From contig NC_089493.1 of the NCBI RefSeq assembly GCF_036850765.1, forward strand, positions 191,089,640 through 191,153,639: 64,000 nt of DNA, read 5' to 3'. Shown piece by piece: positions 1-10,306 of this stretch (position 1 is its first letter; the number at the start of each line of letters is the position of its first letter). The position numbers and the translations under genes were made by a program. A model generated the notes under the pieces. It was given only the letters and a program-made list of their open reading frames with translations. It was not told where the DNA came from and did no database searches. The stretch is from Saccopteryx bilineata. Its lineage: Eukaryota; Chordata; Mammalia; Chiroptera; Emballonuridae.

Positions 1-1350
1 GGAGCCACCTAGCTGCCAGGCTTCTGTCCCTGGTGTGCGTTTCCCATCTGCTCTGTGCCCCGTAGCCCTCAGGTTAATGTCTGTTGTTTGTGTTTGTTTA
101 AGATAACCATAGTTCCTTTCTACCAAAGGGCTCTTTCTCTGGAGTCCACTGGGTTATGGAAAATTTTAGCTGGCTATCGGGAAGAACTTTATTTTCCCTG
201 CCAGAAGTAATAAACATGTTTTTTTTTTTTTTTTTTTTTTTTTTATAAATTAGTGGATGTCCAAGAGAGAGACATTGGTCCAAAGGGATTTTCAGCAAAA
301 TGCTCTATTTTCTCCTTAGGCTTCTCGGCTAAGTACTGGCTGTTTCAAGTATCCCATCCCAGATCCTTCAGCCCCTCTCACCCCCACGCCGGCTGTCTCC
401 CCTCCCTACCATCCTAAAGAAGAGAGCCAGGGTCAGGCCCCTAGGACGTAACCCTGTCACTGCCTCCAAGATGACTGACAGGGATGACGCCCAATGACAA
501 GTTTCCCTCCCTCATTGGGGGTACCAGGAAGTGGGGTTCCCCTGCGTTCAAACAGAGACAGTACAGTGTCACGAGGGACTAAACTTTCCTGGGCTGATCT
601 CTGGGCTTCGGCCTCTGGCTGCTCAGGAAGCCGGGACCAGAGGGCCAGGGCACTGAGTGGATAGGGTGACCGGGCCACAGAGCCCCCCACCTCCCAGCTG
701 AGCACCAGATGCCAGCCGCTCTGCTCCCCGGGGACACCAGCCACAGCCCCCTGGAGCCCAGAATCCTGACGCCCAGCCCCTGGGGTAGCAGCTCCAGCTG
801 CCGCCCCCCCCCCCAGCTCTGCCCTGTCCCCTCCTGCACTCCTCTCGCCCCTCCAGCCCTAGGCTTTGGAGAAATCACGTCCCAAGTGCTCTGGGCGCGG
901 TACTCACAGTCTCCCCAGCACCCCGGAGTCTGCCGCAGACACTTCCTAGCTGCCTGGCCCCCAGCCCCCACCCCAAACCAGGCCGCTGGAGCTCTGGCAG
1001 GGAGCTTGGGCTCCCAGCCTGTCTCTGTCTCCAGGGAAGCGGCCTTTGGTCCCCATCGGGGGTGAACCTCCATGCCCAAACATGGTCAAGTCTGAGCACA
1101 CAGCCCCAGGACACACACTCAAGAGCAGGTACCCAGCCTGGAGGAGGACAGAGGGCGGCGGCTGCTACCCAGGACCTTGCCCCTGCGTTTCCCAGGGTCT
1201 CCTGGGAAACAGGGTTCAAAGAACAACCGAGAGCAGCCCGGGAAGCCGGGAAAGACCATCCTGGTGTTTTCAGAAACACTTCTCCGCTCGCTCGGTCTCT
1301 CTGTGCTGGCAGAGAAGCGGAAATGGGAAGTGGTTTTCCTTTTGTTGCCG
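1..1350. other. Unique GC-rich non-coding DNA
   Basis: No gene or confident interspersed repeat is seen. A 26-base T run lies at 219-244. Several overlapping open frames on both strands between 450 and 1350 reflect high GC and few stop codons; they show no domain, no consistent strand and no splice-bounded structure, so none is annotated. Confidence 0.5.
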
Positions 1351-1411
1351 TGGGGGAGGGCGGAGGAGTTGAAGCTGGGGGCAGGGGTGAGGGTAGGGGG
1401 GTGGGGGAGGG
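1351..1411 (+). other. G-rich block, possible G-quadruplex
   Basis: Many runs of three to six G separated by short loops occur on the + strand, densest at 1377-1411. Four or more G3+ runs with short loops is the standard sequence criterion for a quadruplex. Formation in vivo is inference. Confidence 0.5.
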
Positions 1412-1439
1412 CATTTCCCCGCTGGAGCAGCCAAACCCT

Positions 1440-1580
1440 CCTGCCTTTGGCTCTCGCACACTGTGCAGCCCTGAGCAAGTCTTGGCACCTCTCTGAGCCT
1501 CAGTTGTCTCCTCTGTGCTGTTGGGATTTTTAAAATTTACTTTGTTCAGGGTAGCGATGAGGATTAGAGATGGTGGCGAC
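1440..1580 (+). mobile_element. MIR SINE fragment
   Basis: The stretch reads like the MIR core: a 'gagcaagtc...acctctctgagcctcagt' segment, then an A/T-rich part with 'gtagcgatgaggatt'. This is an old mammal-wide tRNA-derived SINE. A second similar scrap ('catcatctgtaaagtgg') lies at 1816-1870. Confidence 0.55.
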
Positions 1581-2280
1581 TTGGGGCAAAGGAGAAGAAA
1601 CGCACATTTGAAAGACCGACCAGGCAGAAGACGCAGGGAACAGTCATAGCTCGACAGCAGCTTCTGGCCGGCCAGGCGCAGGGACGGCCCGCCCTGTCCA
1701 GCAGCTTCTCAGACAGTCAAAGCGTGGTGTGCAGTCATGGCAGAGATTTGTTCCTCTCAAGAAGACAAGTAAGCATCAGCATGTGCGGGCTAAAACGTGC
1801 TCCGAGATCTCTCCCTGTTCCATCATCTGTAAAGTGGTTGTTAAACGGATTAGAAATCAGTGAGAAAACAGACCTGATACCGTGGGCCTCTCCTCGCGCT
1901 CAGGCACAGTGGCCCTGCCCCCGCCCCTTTAGCTGAGAGTGACATCAGGAAGCTCTGAGCCATGGAGGCCTTTGTCACCGCTCCACGGTTACGTGGCTCT
2001 GAGGGCGGCTGGCGCCAGGTTCAAAGCCGGCCCCTCCAGATTGCAAAACCCAGACTGTCTCTGTTGGGCCCTGTCCCGCTCTGAGACGTAAAAGCCACCT
2101 CCACCATCCAGTCACCTGCCACCTGAGGCTCTGGGGGTGTCCCTAAGTGAGCCCCGAGGTGGGTGAGAGTCCCAGCCCTGCCCTCACTCCTGCCTGGGCC
2201 CCTGTGAGGCAGCCTGCCAGCCCGCCCAGCGGGCCGTGAAACGACATCCCTCTCCAGATGTCAGTTCCCTTCCCCCGACC
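1581..2280. other. Unique non-coding DNA
   Basis: Apart from the MIR-like scrap near 1816-1870 no repeat or gene is recognised. Confidence 0.4.
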
Positions 2281-2650
2281 TTTTGCTAATTGAATCATAT
2301 TAAGAGGAGAGGAAATTGTTTAATGAACATCATAGCCAAGGAGGTCTCTTGAGACTTTAGACCTTATGGACAGCTTGACAATGAGGGACAGAGGGCCTGG
2401 AATAAATCCCAGAGGAGTGGTGTTCCGAGGGTGGTTTTGGACCATTCCGGGAGCCCAAAGGGTCCTCGGGGGCCCGTGAACTAACGCAAAGCTGCCCATC
2501 CTTCCTCCCGGTCCCCGGGAGAGAGGCACAGAGCCGCAGAGAGCCACTTCTAAGTTTCGCCAGAGGGCCGCTTGCTCATAATCAACCGAATGAGTTATTA
2601 AGGATTACACGTTTAGAATTTATAAACAAACATTAGCATTCTTCCCAAGG
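2281..2650. other. AT-rich unique block, possible conserved non-coding element
   Basis: Two AT-rich homeodomain-type segments (TAATTGAATCATATT near 2286 and TTATTAAGGATTACACG near 2595) stand in otherwise GC-rich unique DNA, with no repeat signature. This texture is typical of conserved non-coding elements, but conservation itself is not visible here. Confidence 0.3.
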
Positions 2651-2940
2651 TGCTTTTCCTCTTGGAAGATGGGAACAGGCAGGGGAGAGGGGAGGGGAAG
2701 CGAGCTCATCTGCTGCACTGAGCCCGAGCCAGACGCGTCGACAAGCCTTGCTTTGGAGGGTCTGTGGGTGACAGCTGGGTCCCCAGCTGGGTGCGGAGTT
2801 GTGTGTGGCAGGTGGTTGTCGGTCGAGGGCAAGGGAACAATGATGTTACAACTATAAAGATCGTTGCTTCACATTCACACAGGGTGTTGCCTTCCCCGAC
2901 TTCAGTCTTCCAGCGACCCTATCAGGTCAGAAGTACGATA

Positions 2941-3310
2941 GGCTCCCCTGGCTGGTCGGCCCAGCGTGTGGAAGTCCCAGGTTTGATTCCCGACCAGGGC
3001 ACATAGGAGAAGTGCCCATCTGCTTCTCCACCCCTCCCCCTCTCCTTCCTCTCTGTCTCTCTCTTCCTCTCCTGTAGCCAAGGCTCCACTGGAGCAAAGT
3101 TGGCCTGGGCGCTGAGGATGGCTCTATGGCCTCCGCCTCAGGCACTAGAATGGCTCCGACAGCAAGAAAGCAAAGCCCCAGATGGGCAGAGCATCGCCCC
3201 CTGGGGGGCATGCCGGGTGGATCCCGGTTGGGCACAAGTGAGAGTCTGTCTGACTTCCTCCCTGCTTCTAACTTCGGAAAAATACAAATTAATAAATAAT
3301 TGTTAAAAAG
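2941..3310 (+). mobile_element. Long Ves-like tRNA-derived SINE
   Basis: The 5' head carries a degraded tRNA-like part ending GGTTTGATTCCCGACCAGGGC, then the body with 'atctgcttctccacccc' and a CT-rich part, the 'gagtctgtctgac' segment, and an A-rich tail with TAATAAATAAT. The target duplication is AAGTACGATA (2931-2940) against AAGTACTGTA (3311-3320). Divergence is higher than in the adjoining downstream copy. Confidence 0.9.
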
Positions 3311-3320
3311 AAGTACTGTA

Positions 3321-3717
3321 GGCCCTGGCCGGTTGGCTCAGTGGTAGAGCGTTGGCCTGGCGTGCAGAGGTCCTGGGTTCGATTCCCAGCCAGGGCACAC
3401 AGGAGAAGCGCCCATCTGCTTCTCCACCCCTCCCCCTCTCCTTCCTCTCTGTCTCTTTCTTCCCCTCCCACAGCCGAGGCTTCATTGGAGCAAGGATGGC
3501 CCGGGCACTGGGGATGGCTCCTTGGCCTCTGCCCCAGGCGCTAGAGTGGCTCTGGTCGTAACAGAGCGACACCCCGGAGGGGCAGAGCATTGCCCCCTGG
3601 TGGGCAGAGCGTCGCCCCCTGGTGGGCATGACGGGTGGATCCCAGTCGGGCGCATGCGGGAGTCTGTCTGTCTCTCCCCGTTTCCAGCTTCAGAAAATTA
3701 CAAAAAAAAAAAAAAAA
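3321..3717 (+). mobile_element. Long Ves-like SINE, second copy at the same target
   Basis: A nearly complete long-form SINE. The head holds an A box (TGGCTCAGTGG) and B box (GGTTCGATTCC), the Pol III internal promoter of tRNA-derived SINEs. The tail is 18 A. It is flanked by AAGTACTGTAGG at 3311-3322 and 3718-3729, so it landed on the downstream target duplication of the preceding SINE. Confidence 0.93.
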
Positions 3718-3731
3718 AAGTACTGTAGGCT

Positions 3732-3835
3732 CATGTTAATCTGTTCAGGGAGAGGTTTTTCTACCCATTTTCCAGAGTGGATAACTGAGGTTCAGCGAGG
3801 TTAACTCAGTGGCCCACGGCGATACTGTGCCTCTC
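3732..3835 (+). mobile_element. MIR SINE fragment
   Basis: The 'cccattttccagagtggataactgaggttcag' part followed by 'gaggttaactcagtggccca' matches the conserved MIR core (fraction of the consensus 'ttacagatgaggaaactgaggctcag'). Confidence 0.65.
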
Positions 3836-4371
3836 TGTCTGTCTCTGGCATGGAGATGGTATTACCCAGCCCCTCGGTGTTTGTCGAGGAACAAGAGCTC
3901 GCATAGCGCGGCCGATTGTATCTTCCTGAGATGGCCACACACACGCCTGCCGTCCCAGGTGCTCTCCTTTCAACGTGACAGTGCCGCTCTTCTGTCAAGA
4001 GTGGGCCTCTGTGTCCTCTCCCCTCCGGCTGGGACTGAGGAGCTTCATAGCCGCCTGGCCTGTGGAGTGTGGGGGAAGAGACGCCGCCGTGATTTCCCGG
4101 GCTAAGTCGTGAACACGGACGGATACAGCTTTCCCTGGGCACGGTGGCCCGGACCCTTCCCGCAGAGCCAGCCTCTAAACGGTGAAGAAGCCAAGAGGTC
4201 CCGTGTGGGCGTCCCCGCTCATGGCCCCCTGCGCAGTGGTCAGCCGACAGCCAGCAGCTCCCGCCGGACACGTGGGTGAGGGAACCTGCCGATTCCCAGC
4301 CTCCAGCCTTTAGGTCCCCCCAACATCACGGAGCAGAGACCAGCCTTCCCCTCTGTCCCTCTCCCAATGTC
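3836..4371. other. Unique non-coding DNA
   Basis: GC-rich with scattered CpG; no gene, splice-bounded exon or repeat family is recognised. Confidence 0.4.
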
Positions 4372-4479
4372 TACACACGTGCATGCACACACACACACAC
4401 ACGCACGCACGCACACACACGCACGCACACACACGCATACACACACGCGCACACACGCACACACACACGCACACGCATG
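4372..4479. repeat. (CA)n/(CG)-interrupted microsatellite
   Basis: About 108 bp of alternating purine-pyrimidine made of ACAC and ACGC units. It gives long histidine/threonine and cysteine/valine open frames on the two strands that are not genes. Such alternating tracts can adopt Z-DNA. Confidence 0.95.
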
Positions 4480-4679
4480 CTCCTCTCAGCAGTCCTCGCA
4501 CGGGGTCCTCTTGTTTCTGTTATCTGCCCGAGGTCACTGTGCCGGCCTGTGATGTGACGGAGCCTGCATGGGGACCACAGCCCGTCCGCATCCTCCCTGA
4601 CCCCTCCCCAGCCGCAGTTCCCGGCGGACCCGTGTTCCTTGACATCTGCTCCAGCTGCTTGGCAAACCCCCTCTCCTCG
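4480..4679. other. Unique non-coding DNA
   Basis: Nothing recognisable is seen between the microsatellite and the AT-rich block. Confidence 0.4.
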
Positions 4680-4830
4680 CTCTACAGCACTTTCTGAATT
4701 ATGCATCCACTTATTTATTTAAACCCCTTTGAATCAATATCTATTCTCCGCCGCCACTTGGGATAATAAGTTCCATAAATCAAATTGGCAACCGTGTCAT
4801 GAGCCCCGCTGAGGGAGTTTCGCTGGCCGA
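4680..4830. other. AT-rich unique block, possible conserved non-coding element
   Basis: Segments such as GAATTATGCATCCACTTATT and GGATAATAAGTTCCATAAATC carry homeodomain- and Hox-like cores inside unique sequence without repeat signature. The call rests on composition only. Confidence 0.3.
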
Positions 4831-5072
4831 GCGCCTCGGGGAGTGGGTGTGGGTGACACTCAGTCAACTCACGAGCACGTGAGGCCCGACTGTGCAGGGG
4901 TCTGGATGAGACACGGTGCTGAGGTGGGCCTGGTGTGGCCCCTTCCATTTGGGGTCAGAAGAATGGATTTTTTTTAAGGGCAAAAAAAAGACCCTGGAAA
5001 AAAATAAAAAGATATATTTAAGGGAGAGAGAGTCATAGAGGGCAGATGAAATGACACTGAAAGATTATTAAC

Positions 5073-5265
5073 AGCCCTGGCCGGGTAGCTCCGTCAGTCA
5101 GAGCATCGTCCCGACACGCCAAGGTTGTGGGTTTGATCCCCAGTCAGGGCACATGCAGGAATCAACCGGTGAATGTGTAGATAAGCAGAACAACAAATCG
5201 ATGTCTCTCTCTCTCGCTCTTTCTCTTCCTCTCTAAAATCAATAAATTTTTTAAAAGTTTAATTA
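5073..5265 (+). mobile_element. Short Ves-like SINE
   Basis: The tRNA-like head 'ccctggccgggtagctccgtcagtc' with B box (GGTTTGATCCCC), a 'cagggcacatgcagg' junction, the TCTCTCTCGCTC stretch and the AATAAATTTTTTAAAAG tail match the vesper-bat Ves type. A likely target duplication is AAGATT(A/G)TT at about 5061 and 5274. Confidence 0.9.
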
Positions 5266-5688
5266 AAAAAAATAAGATTGTTGAATAGCGTTGAGAAGAG
5301 AAAGTATAAAAACAGGACAATTAAATGTCAATATTTGGATCCAGTGACAAGACAGGGCTTGATGAGGAACACACGGTCGCTCCCCGTGAGGGAAGGGGTG
5401 CCTTGCTCCTTCCTCCCGCGGCTCCCTGAGCCATTTATCCCCTTCGCCTCATTTTTCTCACTTAGTGACAAGGTGTGTGAGCCCACTCCGTTGCTGACAT
5501 CATTGTAAGAGGCTTGAAGCTCTCCTTGAAACAAGGAGGAACATAAATAAAGAGCGCCGCCGTGCACCTGCACGGTCAAGTCCCTTCTCCGTGGCTTCGC
5601 CTCCTGCAGAAGGCTCCCAGCGCGCCCTGGGAAGCTAGGCCACCACGAGGGGCAGGGACAGAATGAGGCACAGAGGTACCCCCCCATA
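5266..5688. other. Unique non-coding DNA
   Basis: No repeat family or gene is recognised. Confidence 0.4.
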
Positions 5689-5709
5689 CACACACACACA
5701 CACACACAC
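5689..5709. repeat. (CA)n microsatellite
   Basis: About ten uninterrupted CA units preceded by a C7 run. Confidence 0.9.
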
Positions 5710-6145
5710 TCAGGGAAAATCACTGGCAAGGGGAGGGGCGAGTGTCCTGCCCACACTCACAGAGGGCCGCAGCCTCCCTCCCGCCAGCGGGCACACCTGT
5801 CTGTCCCTGTCCGAGGGACTCGGTCCTGGCGTCCTCGCCTCACCTCCCGTCCCCCTAGCCGCTCTCCGTGCCTCCTCCGCGAGGTCAGTGCCCCGGTGGG
5901 ACAGGCTCAGAGCGCAGCCGTGTGCCCTCGTCCGAGCAAGCCCTCTCCCCTTGGGTCTGCCTTCATCCCTGCGCCTTCTCCGTTCACTGGGCTCCCCACC
6001 GGAGGGTGAGCCCCCCACCCCCGAGACCTGGGGCAGGAGCTGTTCAAGGTCGCTGCGGCGCTCGCGCCTGAAGGAGTAACCAGAGAATCTTGGGTTTTAC
6101 CCGTTGGTGGTGGTTTGGTTTGGGGGCAGAAAAAAAGTCTCTTGC
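5710..6145. other. Unique GC-rich non-coding DNA
   Basis: Open frames on both strands (138 and 102 codons) overlap each other here and lack domains. They are typical of GC-rich random sequence. Confidence 0.45.
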
Positions 6146-6153
6146 TTCTAAAC

Positions 6154-6540
6154 CAGGGGTCTCAAACTCGCGGCCCGCGGGCCGCATGCGGCCTGCCGAA
6201 CAATTTTGTGCGGCCCACAGACTAATCCACGAAGTTCAAAATATTTTGGATAAAATTAAGTAAGCCTAGGGGCCTACTTGTATTTTTCATTTCTCTAGCA
6301 TCCTAGCTAGATATTAGCTTAGTTAACAGCAGTTGTGATGCGAACTACAGTTTCTGGTCGTTTTGTGACACTGAGTAAACTGCATGTACGATTGTGCTTG
6401 TTGTACTGATTTTTTTTTGTTTTCAACTGCAGTGAGAAAAGTGTTGCGTAACAGTTGCCTTTTGTAGACCTAGTGCAGCCCGCCGAATGGCTGTGATCTT
6501 GCTCTGCAGCCCACATGCTGAGTTGAGTTTGAGACCCCTG
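6154..6540. mobile_element. hAT-type MITE with perfect 8-bp target duplication
   Basis: A 387-bp non-autonomous DNA transposon. Terminal inverted repeats are CAGGGGTCTCAAACTC on the left and GAGTTTGAGACCCCTG on the right, exactly complementary. The 8-bp duplication TTCTAAAC occupies 6146-6153 and 6541-6548. The ends and the 8-bp duplication are diagnostic of the hAT superfamily. There is no transposase, so it was moved in trans. Confidence 0.93.
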
Positions 6541-6739
6541 TTCTAAACAGTTCCTGTACCACCTTAACCCTGTGTACGTGTGCAGTTCAGTCGAGTTAAC
6601 TAGGTTCACACAGTGGGTCAGCAGCGCTCTGGGACTTTTCATAGGGCTACACTGGAGCTCTTACCTCCTGCACAACTCCCCGTTCCGCCCGCCTCCCAGT
6701 CCCTGGCAGCCAGCACCCCTCCTCCTGTGTCTGTGAGTC

Positions 6740-6965
6740 TGACTGTTGTAGACACCTCACAGGAATGGACCGGAACGGTTATGTGTTCCTTTCGTGTCCG
6801 GTTTATTTCATAATGTCTTCCTCGAGGTGCGTGGTTGCTGCAGCGTACGACCAGAAAGACATCTCTGCCTTTTTAATGTGGCAGAATATTGTAATCATGT
6901 TCCCATACTGTAAAACACTTTTTAAAGAGCTGTACAGTATTCCATTATATGGGTAAGCCGTAATA
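6740..6965 (-). mobile_element. Old L1 LINE fragment, antisense
   Basis: The 'cctcacaggaatggac...gtacagtattccattatatgggtaagcc' stretch resembles the complement of the 3' part of mammalian L1, where 'ATTCCATTGTATGGATATACC' is characteristic. It is heavily diverged and carries no usable frame. Confidence 0.5.
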
Positions 6966-7415
6966 TATTTCATCGAACCTATGTTTGTTTGTTGGCTATT
7001 TAGCAGTGGTACTTGTTTGCTTGTGTAATGGAACTCAGAGTCGCCCTCTGCTGGTCGGTGGGACTGTTGCACCTCCCCCCGCAACCCCCTCACCTCCCTC
7101 ACACCCCCATACCCCTCACCTGCACCCAGTATCATTTCTCATGAACTGACAGGTCTGAGGGAGATTGGATCTATAAGGATACAGTGTGGTGGGGACCAGA
7201 TCTGTGGACAGAGATGAGAGAGCCACAGAAGTGGAAGAAGGTAGCAGTTTTCCGTTTTGTAGCCCTGGCCAAGCCTGATTGGAGCCTTGGAAAGAGAGAG
7301 ACAGAGAGAGTGGTCGAAGGAGAATGAACAAACTCCTTTACGGAATCACCTGTGGGATGCAGAACAGAAACAGGGCCATTTTGGGGCCCAGGTGACAAAG
7401 TGGCTTTCCCCACTT
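6966..7415. other. Unique non-coding DNA
   Basis: This runs from the L1 remnant to the next SINE. A C-rich segment lies at 7074-7125. No gene is seen. Confidence 0.4.
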
Positions 7416-7745
7416 TTTTTTTTTTTTTTTTTTTTTACAGAGACAGAGAGAGAGAGGAATAGACAGGGACACACAGGAACGGAGAGAGATGAGAAGCATT
7501 AATCATCAGTTTTTCGTTGCGACACGTTAGTTGTTCATTGATTGCTTTCTCATATGTGCCTTGACCGCAGGCCTTCAGCAGACCGAGTAACCCCTTGCTC
7601 GAGCCAGCGACCTTGGGTCCAAGCTGGTGAGCTTTTGCTCAAACCAGATGAGCCCACGCTCAAGCTGGCGACCTCGGGGTCTCGAACCTGGGTCCTCGAC
7701 ATCCCAGTCCAACGCTCTATCCACTGCGCCACCACCTGGTCAGGC
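7416..7745 (-). mobile_element. Rhin-like SINE
   Basis: Read on the minus strand: head GCCTGACCAGGTGGTGGCGC, A box, B box, the 'cgccagcttgagcgtgggctcatctgg' body, 'gtcaaggcacatatgagaaag', 'ctgatgattaatgcttctc' and a long A tail (T run 7414-7436 on +). The target duplication is CTTTCCCCACTT (7404-7415) against CTCTCCCCACTT (7745-7756). Confidence 0.93.
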
Positions 7746-8934
7746 TCTCCCCACTTCTGTTTAACCTGGCTCTGGGGTGAGGAGAACGAAGGGCTCCCAG
7801 TGACATTGTGGCCCTGGGCCGTGGCCCCTGGAGAGTCTGCCTCAACACCCCAGGGGGCTGCAGCGGAGGCAGCGACCCCCAGGGCCCTGCGCCAGCCCAG
7901 CCATGGTCCCGCAGGGGAGGCGGGGCCGGCCGTGCTGCAGCTGGCTCATTCCAGCGTCTCTGCCCGCCCGCTCGCTCGCCCGCCCGCCTGCCCATTGTTG
8001 CACCGCTGGGAGCTGGAAGTCGGCCGGTGTGTGTGTATGTGTGGGGGGGTGTATACCGTGGAAATCTACCAACCCTGCTGATCAGGCTTCTGCTTTTGGG
8101 GGAACCAGTTGCTCAGCACACAACTTGAGAGGTCACACAGAAATTGGGAAATTCGAAGAGGATTTAGGTACCACTGACAACGGTGTGGGCAGGAAAGGGG
8201 GTTGGCAAACCCAGGGAGTAGTGACCCCTGAGGGCTGGCCGCCCGGGCTGAGGGATGGAGGATAGGGGCCGTGTCCAGTTCTGCCAGTTTGAGCCCTTGA
8301 TCCAGGGGCCACTCATTAGCTCGTGGCTGCTGAGCCCTTGAAAAGTCTAGGGTGAGTGAAGAACTAAATTTTTAATTTTATCTACTCTGAATGAATCACG
8401 CCTCCAGACCCATATGCTGCTGGCCGCTCCACTGCCCGGCCTTTCCTTTCTCCGGCTGGTCCCGGGAGGCTCTCCCAGCACCCTCTGCAACCTCAGCCTC
8501 GGGAGGGACTCGGAGTGGCCTTCCCGAAGCTTGTCGCCCAGCCTCTGCCGTGACTCACTCTGAGCCAGGACCCCAGCGGGAAGCCACCCACCCCTTCTGC
8601 CTGCAGCTGGCACTGGGGGGCCCCAGGGCGGAGGTCCCAGCAGCTGCCTCCTGCAGATGCTGACACCGAGGTGCTGCAGAGAGAGGCGTTTGAATCCCTT
8701 TCCCCACACGTTCACAGAAATGAAAATGCCGACTGCTGTCCGTACATAACAAGATTGCTCCCACAGGGCTCAAGGTCTCTCCACTTGCTCTCAGTGCAAA
8801 TACTGTCAGAAGCGTCGCTCGCACTGTGTTTGGGAGCTAACATGGATGTGAACTGTGCCGGTCTCGGGGGACATAGTCTCCCTGGGGACCCTGTCTCTAA
8901 GGAGAGAACTGTAGAGGCATTCAAGAGCTGATTT
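7746..8934. other. Unique GC-rich non-coding DNA
   Basis: The stretch contains a CCCG-repeat patch at 7967-7991 and a GT/G-rich patch at 8027-8049. Many open frames overlap on both strands, none with a recognisable domain. No interspersed repeat is recognised. Confidence 0.45.
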
Positions 8935-9339
8935 CTTTTTCTTTTTTTTTTTTTTTATATATTTTTCTGAAGCTGGAAATGGGAGAGACAGTCAGACAGA
9001 CTCCCGCATGCGCCCGACCGGGATCCACCTGGCACGCCCACCAGGGGCGACGCTCTGCCCACCAGGGAGCGATGCTCTGCCACTCCGGGGCGTCGCTCTG
9101 TCGCAACCAGAGCCACTCCAGCGCCTGGGGCAGAGGCCAAGGAGCCATCCCCAGAGCCCGGGCCATCTTTGCTCCAATGGAGCCTTGCTGCGGGAGGGGA
9201 AGAGAGAGACAGAGAGGAAGGAGAGAGGGAGGGGTGGAGAAGCAGATGGGCGCTTCTCCTGTGTGCCCTGGCCGGGAATTGAACCCGGGACTTCTGCACA
9301 CCAGGCCGACACTCTACCACTGAGCCAACTGGCCAGGGC
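8935..9339 (-). mobile_element. Long Ves-like SINE
   Basis: A complete minus-strand copy, A tail at 8935-8955 and head GGCCCTGGCCAGTTGGCTCAG ending at 9339. The target duplication CAAGAGCTGATTT is at 8922-8934 and 9340-9352. Only scattered substitutions separate it from the other long copies. Confidence 0.94.
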
Positions 9340-9359
9340 CAAGAGCTGATTTTTTTTTT

Positions 9360-9935
9360 TAAAGTCACTGTTTATTGAGAGTTTTCTTCATGCCAGACAC
9401 AGCTAGTTTCTGCACATTCCTCTCTGTATCTGTTTCTAGGGCCACGGTGACCAACAGCCACAAACCGTGTGGCTTAGAGTGACAAAAATGTCTTCTCACA
9501 GTTCTGGAGGCCAGAAGTCCAAAATCAAGAGGTCAGCAGGGTGATGTCCCCTCCAGAGGCTCTAGAGGGGCGTCCTTCCTTGTCCTTCCCAGCTCCTGGT
9601 GGCCCCAGACGTCCCATGGCTTGTGGCTGTTTCGCTCCGATCTCTGCCTCTCTCTTCACTTCCCTGCTCCTCGTCTGTCTTATAAAGGCAGTCGTCACTG
9701 GACTGAGGGTTCCTTCAGGGTGATCTCAAGACCCTTAAGTTACTCATATCTGCAAAAATCCTCTTTCTACAGAAGGCCGCATTCAGAGGTTCGAGGGCTT
9801 GGGACAGGGACCTTCATTTGTTCCTCATTCATATAATTCACTCTTTCATTGACGTATTTCTCAGAAGAGGAATTTGAAGCTCAGAAGAGTTAAGCGATCT
9901 GACTGAAGTCCTCAGAGCGTTTCAATCTTAAAACT
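9360..9935 (+). mobile_element. MIR SINE interrupted by an LTR
   Basis: The left part (9365-9422, 'tttattgagagttttcttcatgccagacac') and the right part (about 9825-9935, 'tcattcatataattcac...gaggaatttgaagctcagaagagttaag') read as consecutive halves of one MIR, separated by the MLT1-like LTR listed next. Confidence 0.6.
9425..9822 (+). mobile_element. MLT1-like solo LTR (ERVL-MaLR)
   Basis: Characteristic MLT1 phrases appear in order: 'ctagggccacggtgacc', 'tcacagttctggaggccagaag', 'aaatcaagaggtcagcaggg', 'gaggctctagaggggcgtcc', 'cagctcctggtggc', 'cttataaaggcagtcgtcactgg'. No internal retroviral sequence is attached, so this is a solo LTR. The exact ends are uncertain. Confidence 0.75.
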
Positions 9936-9945
9936 TCACACACGA

Positions 9946-10258
9946 GCCTGACCAGGTGGTGGCGCAGTGGATAGAGCGTCGGACTGGGATGCGGAAGGAC
10001 CCAGGTTCGAGACCCCGAGGTCGCCAGCTTGAGCACGGACGGGCTCATCTGGCTTGAGCAAAAAGCTCACCAGCTTGGACCCAAGGTCATTGGCTCCAGC
10101 AAGGGGTTACTCGGTCTGCTGAAGGCCCACGGTCAAGGCACATATGAGAAAGCAATCAATGAACAACTAAGAAGTCGCAATGCGCAACGAAAAACTAATG
10201 ATTGATGCTTCTCATCTCTCTCCATTCCTGTCTGTCTGTCGCTGTCTATCTCTGCCTC

Positions 10259-10290
<32 letters not shown>
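9946..10290 (+). mobile_element. Rhin-like SINE with perfect 16-bp target duplication
   Basis: A full-length copy from GCCTGACCAGGTGGTGGCGC to an A tail of about 30. The flanking duplication AAAACTTCACACACGA is identical at 9930-9945 and 10291-10306, which suggests a fairly young insertion made by L1-type target-primed reverse transcription. Confidence 0.95.
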
Positions 10291-10296
<6 letters not shown>

Positions 10297-10306
10297 TCAC
10301 ACACGA

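Noticed and set aside
4240..4706. His/Thr- and Cys/Val-rich frames over the CA/CG tract
   Set aside because: Translations of a microsatellite in different frames.
9946..10290. CRISPR-like or phage attachment interpretation of the short flanking repeats
   Set aside because: The 16-bp repeats are one pair per SINE, with poly-A tails; they are target-site duplications of a eukaryotic retroposon.
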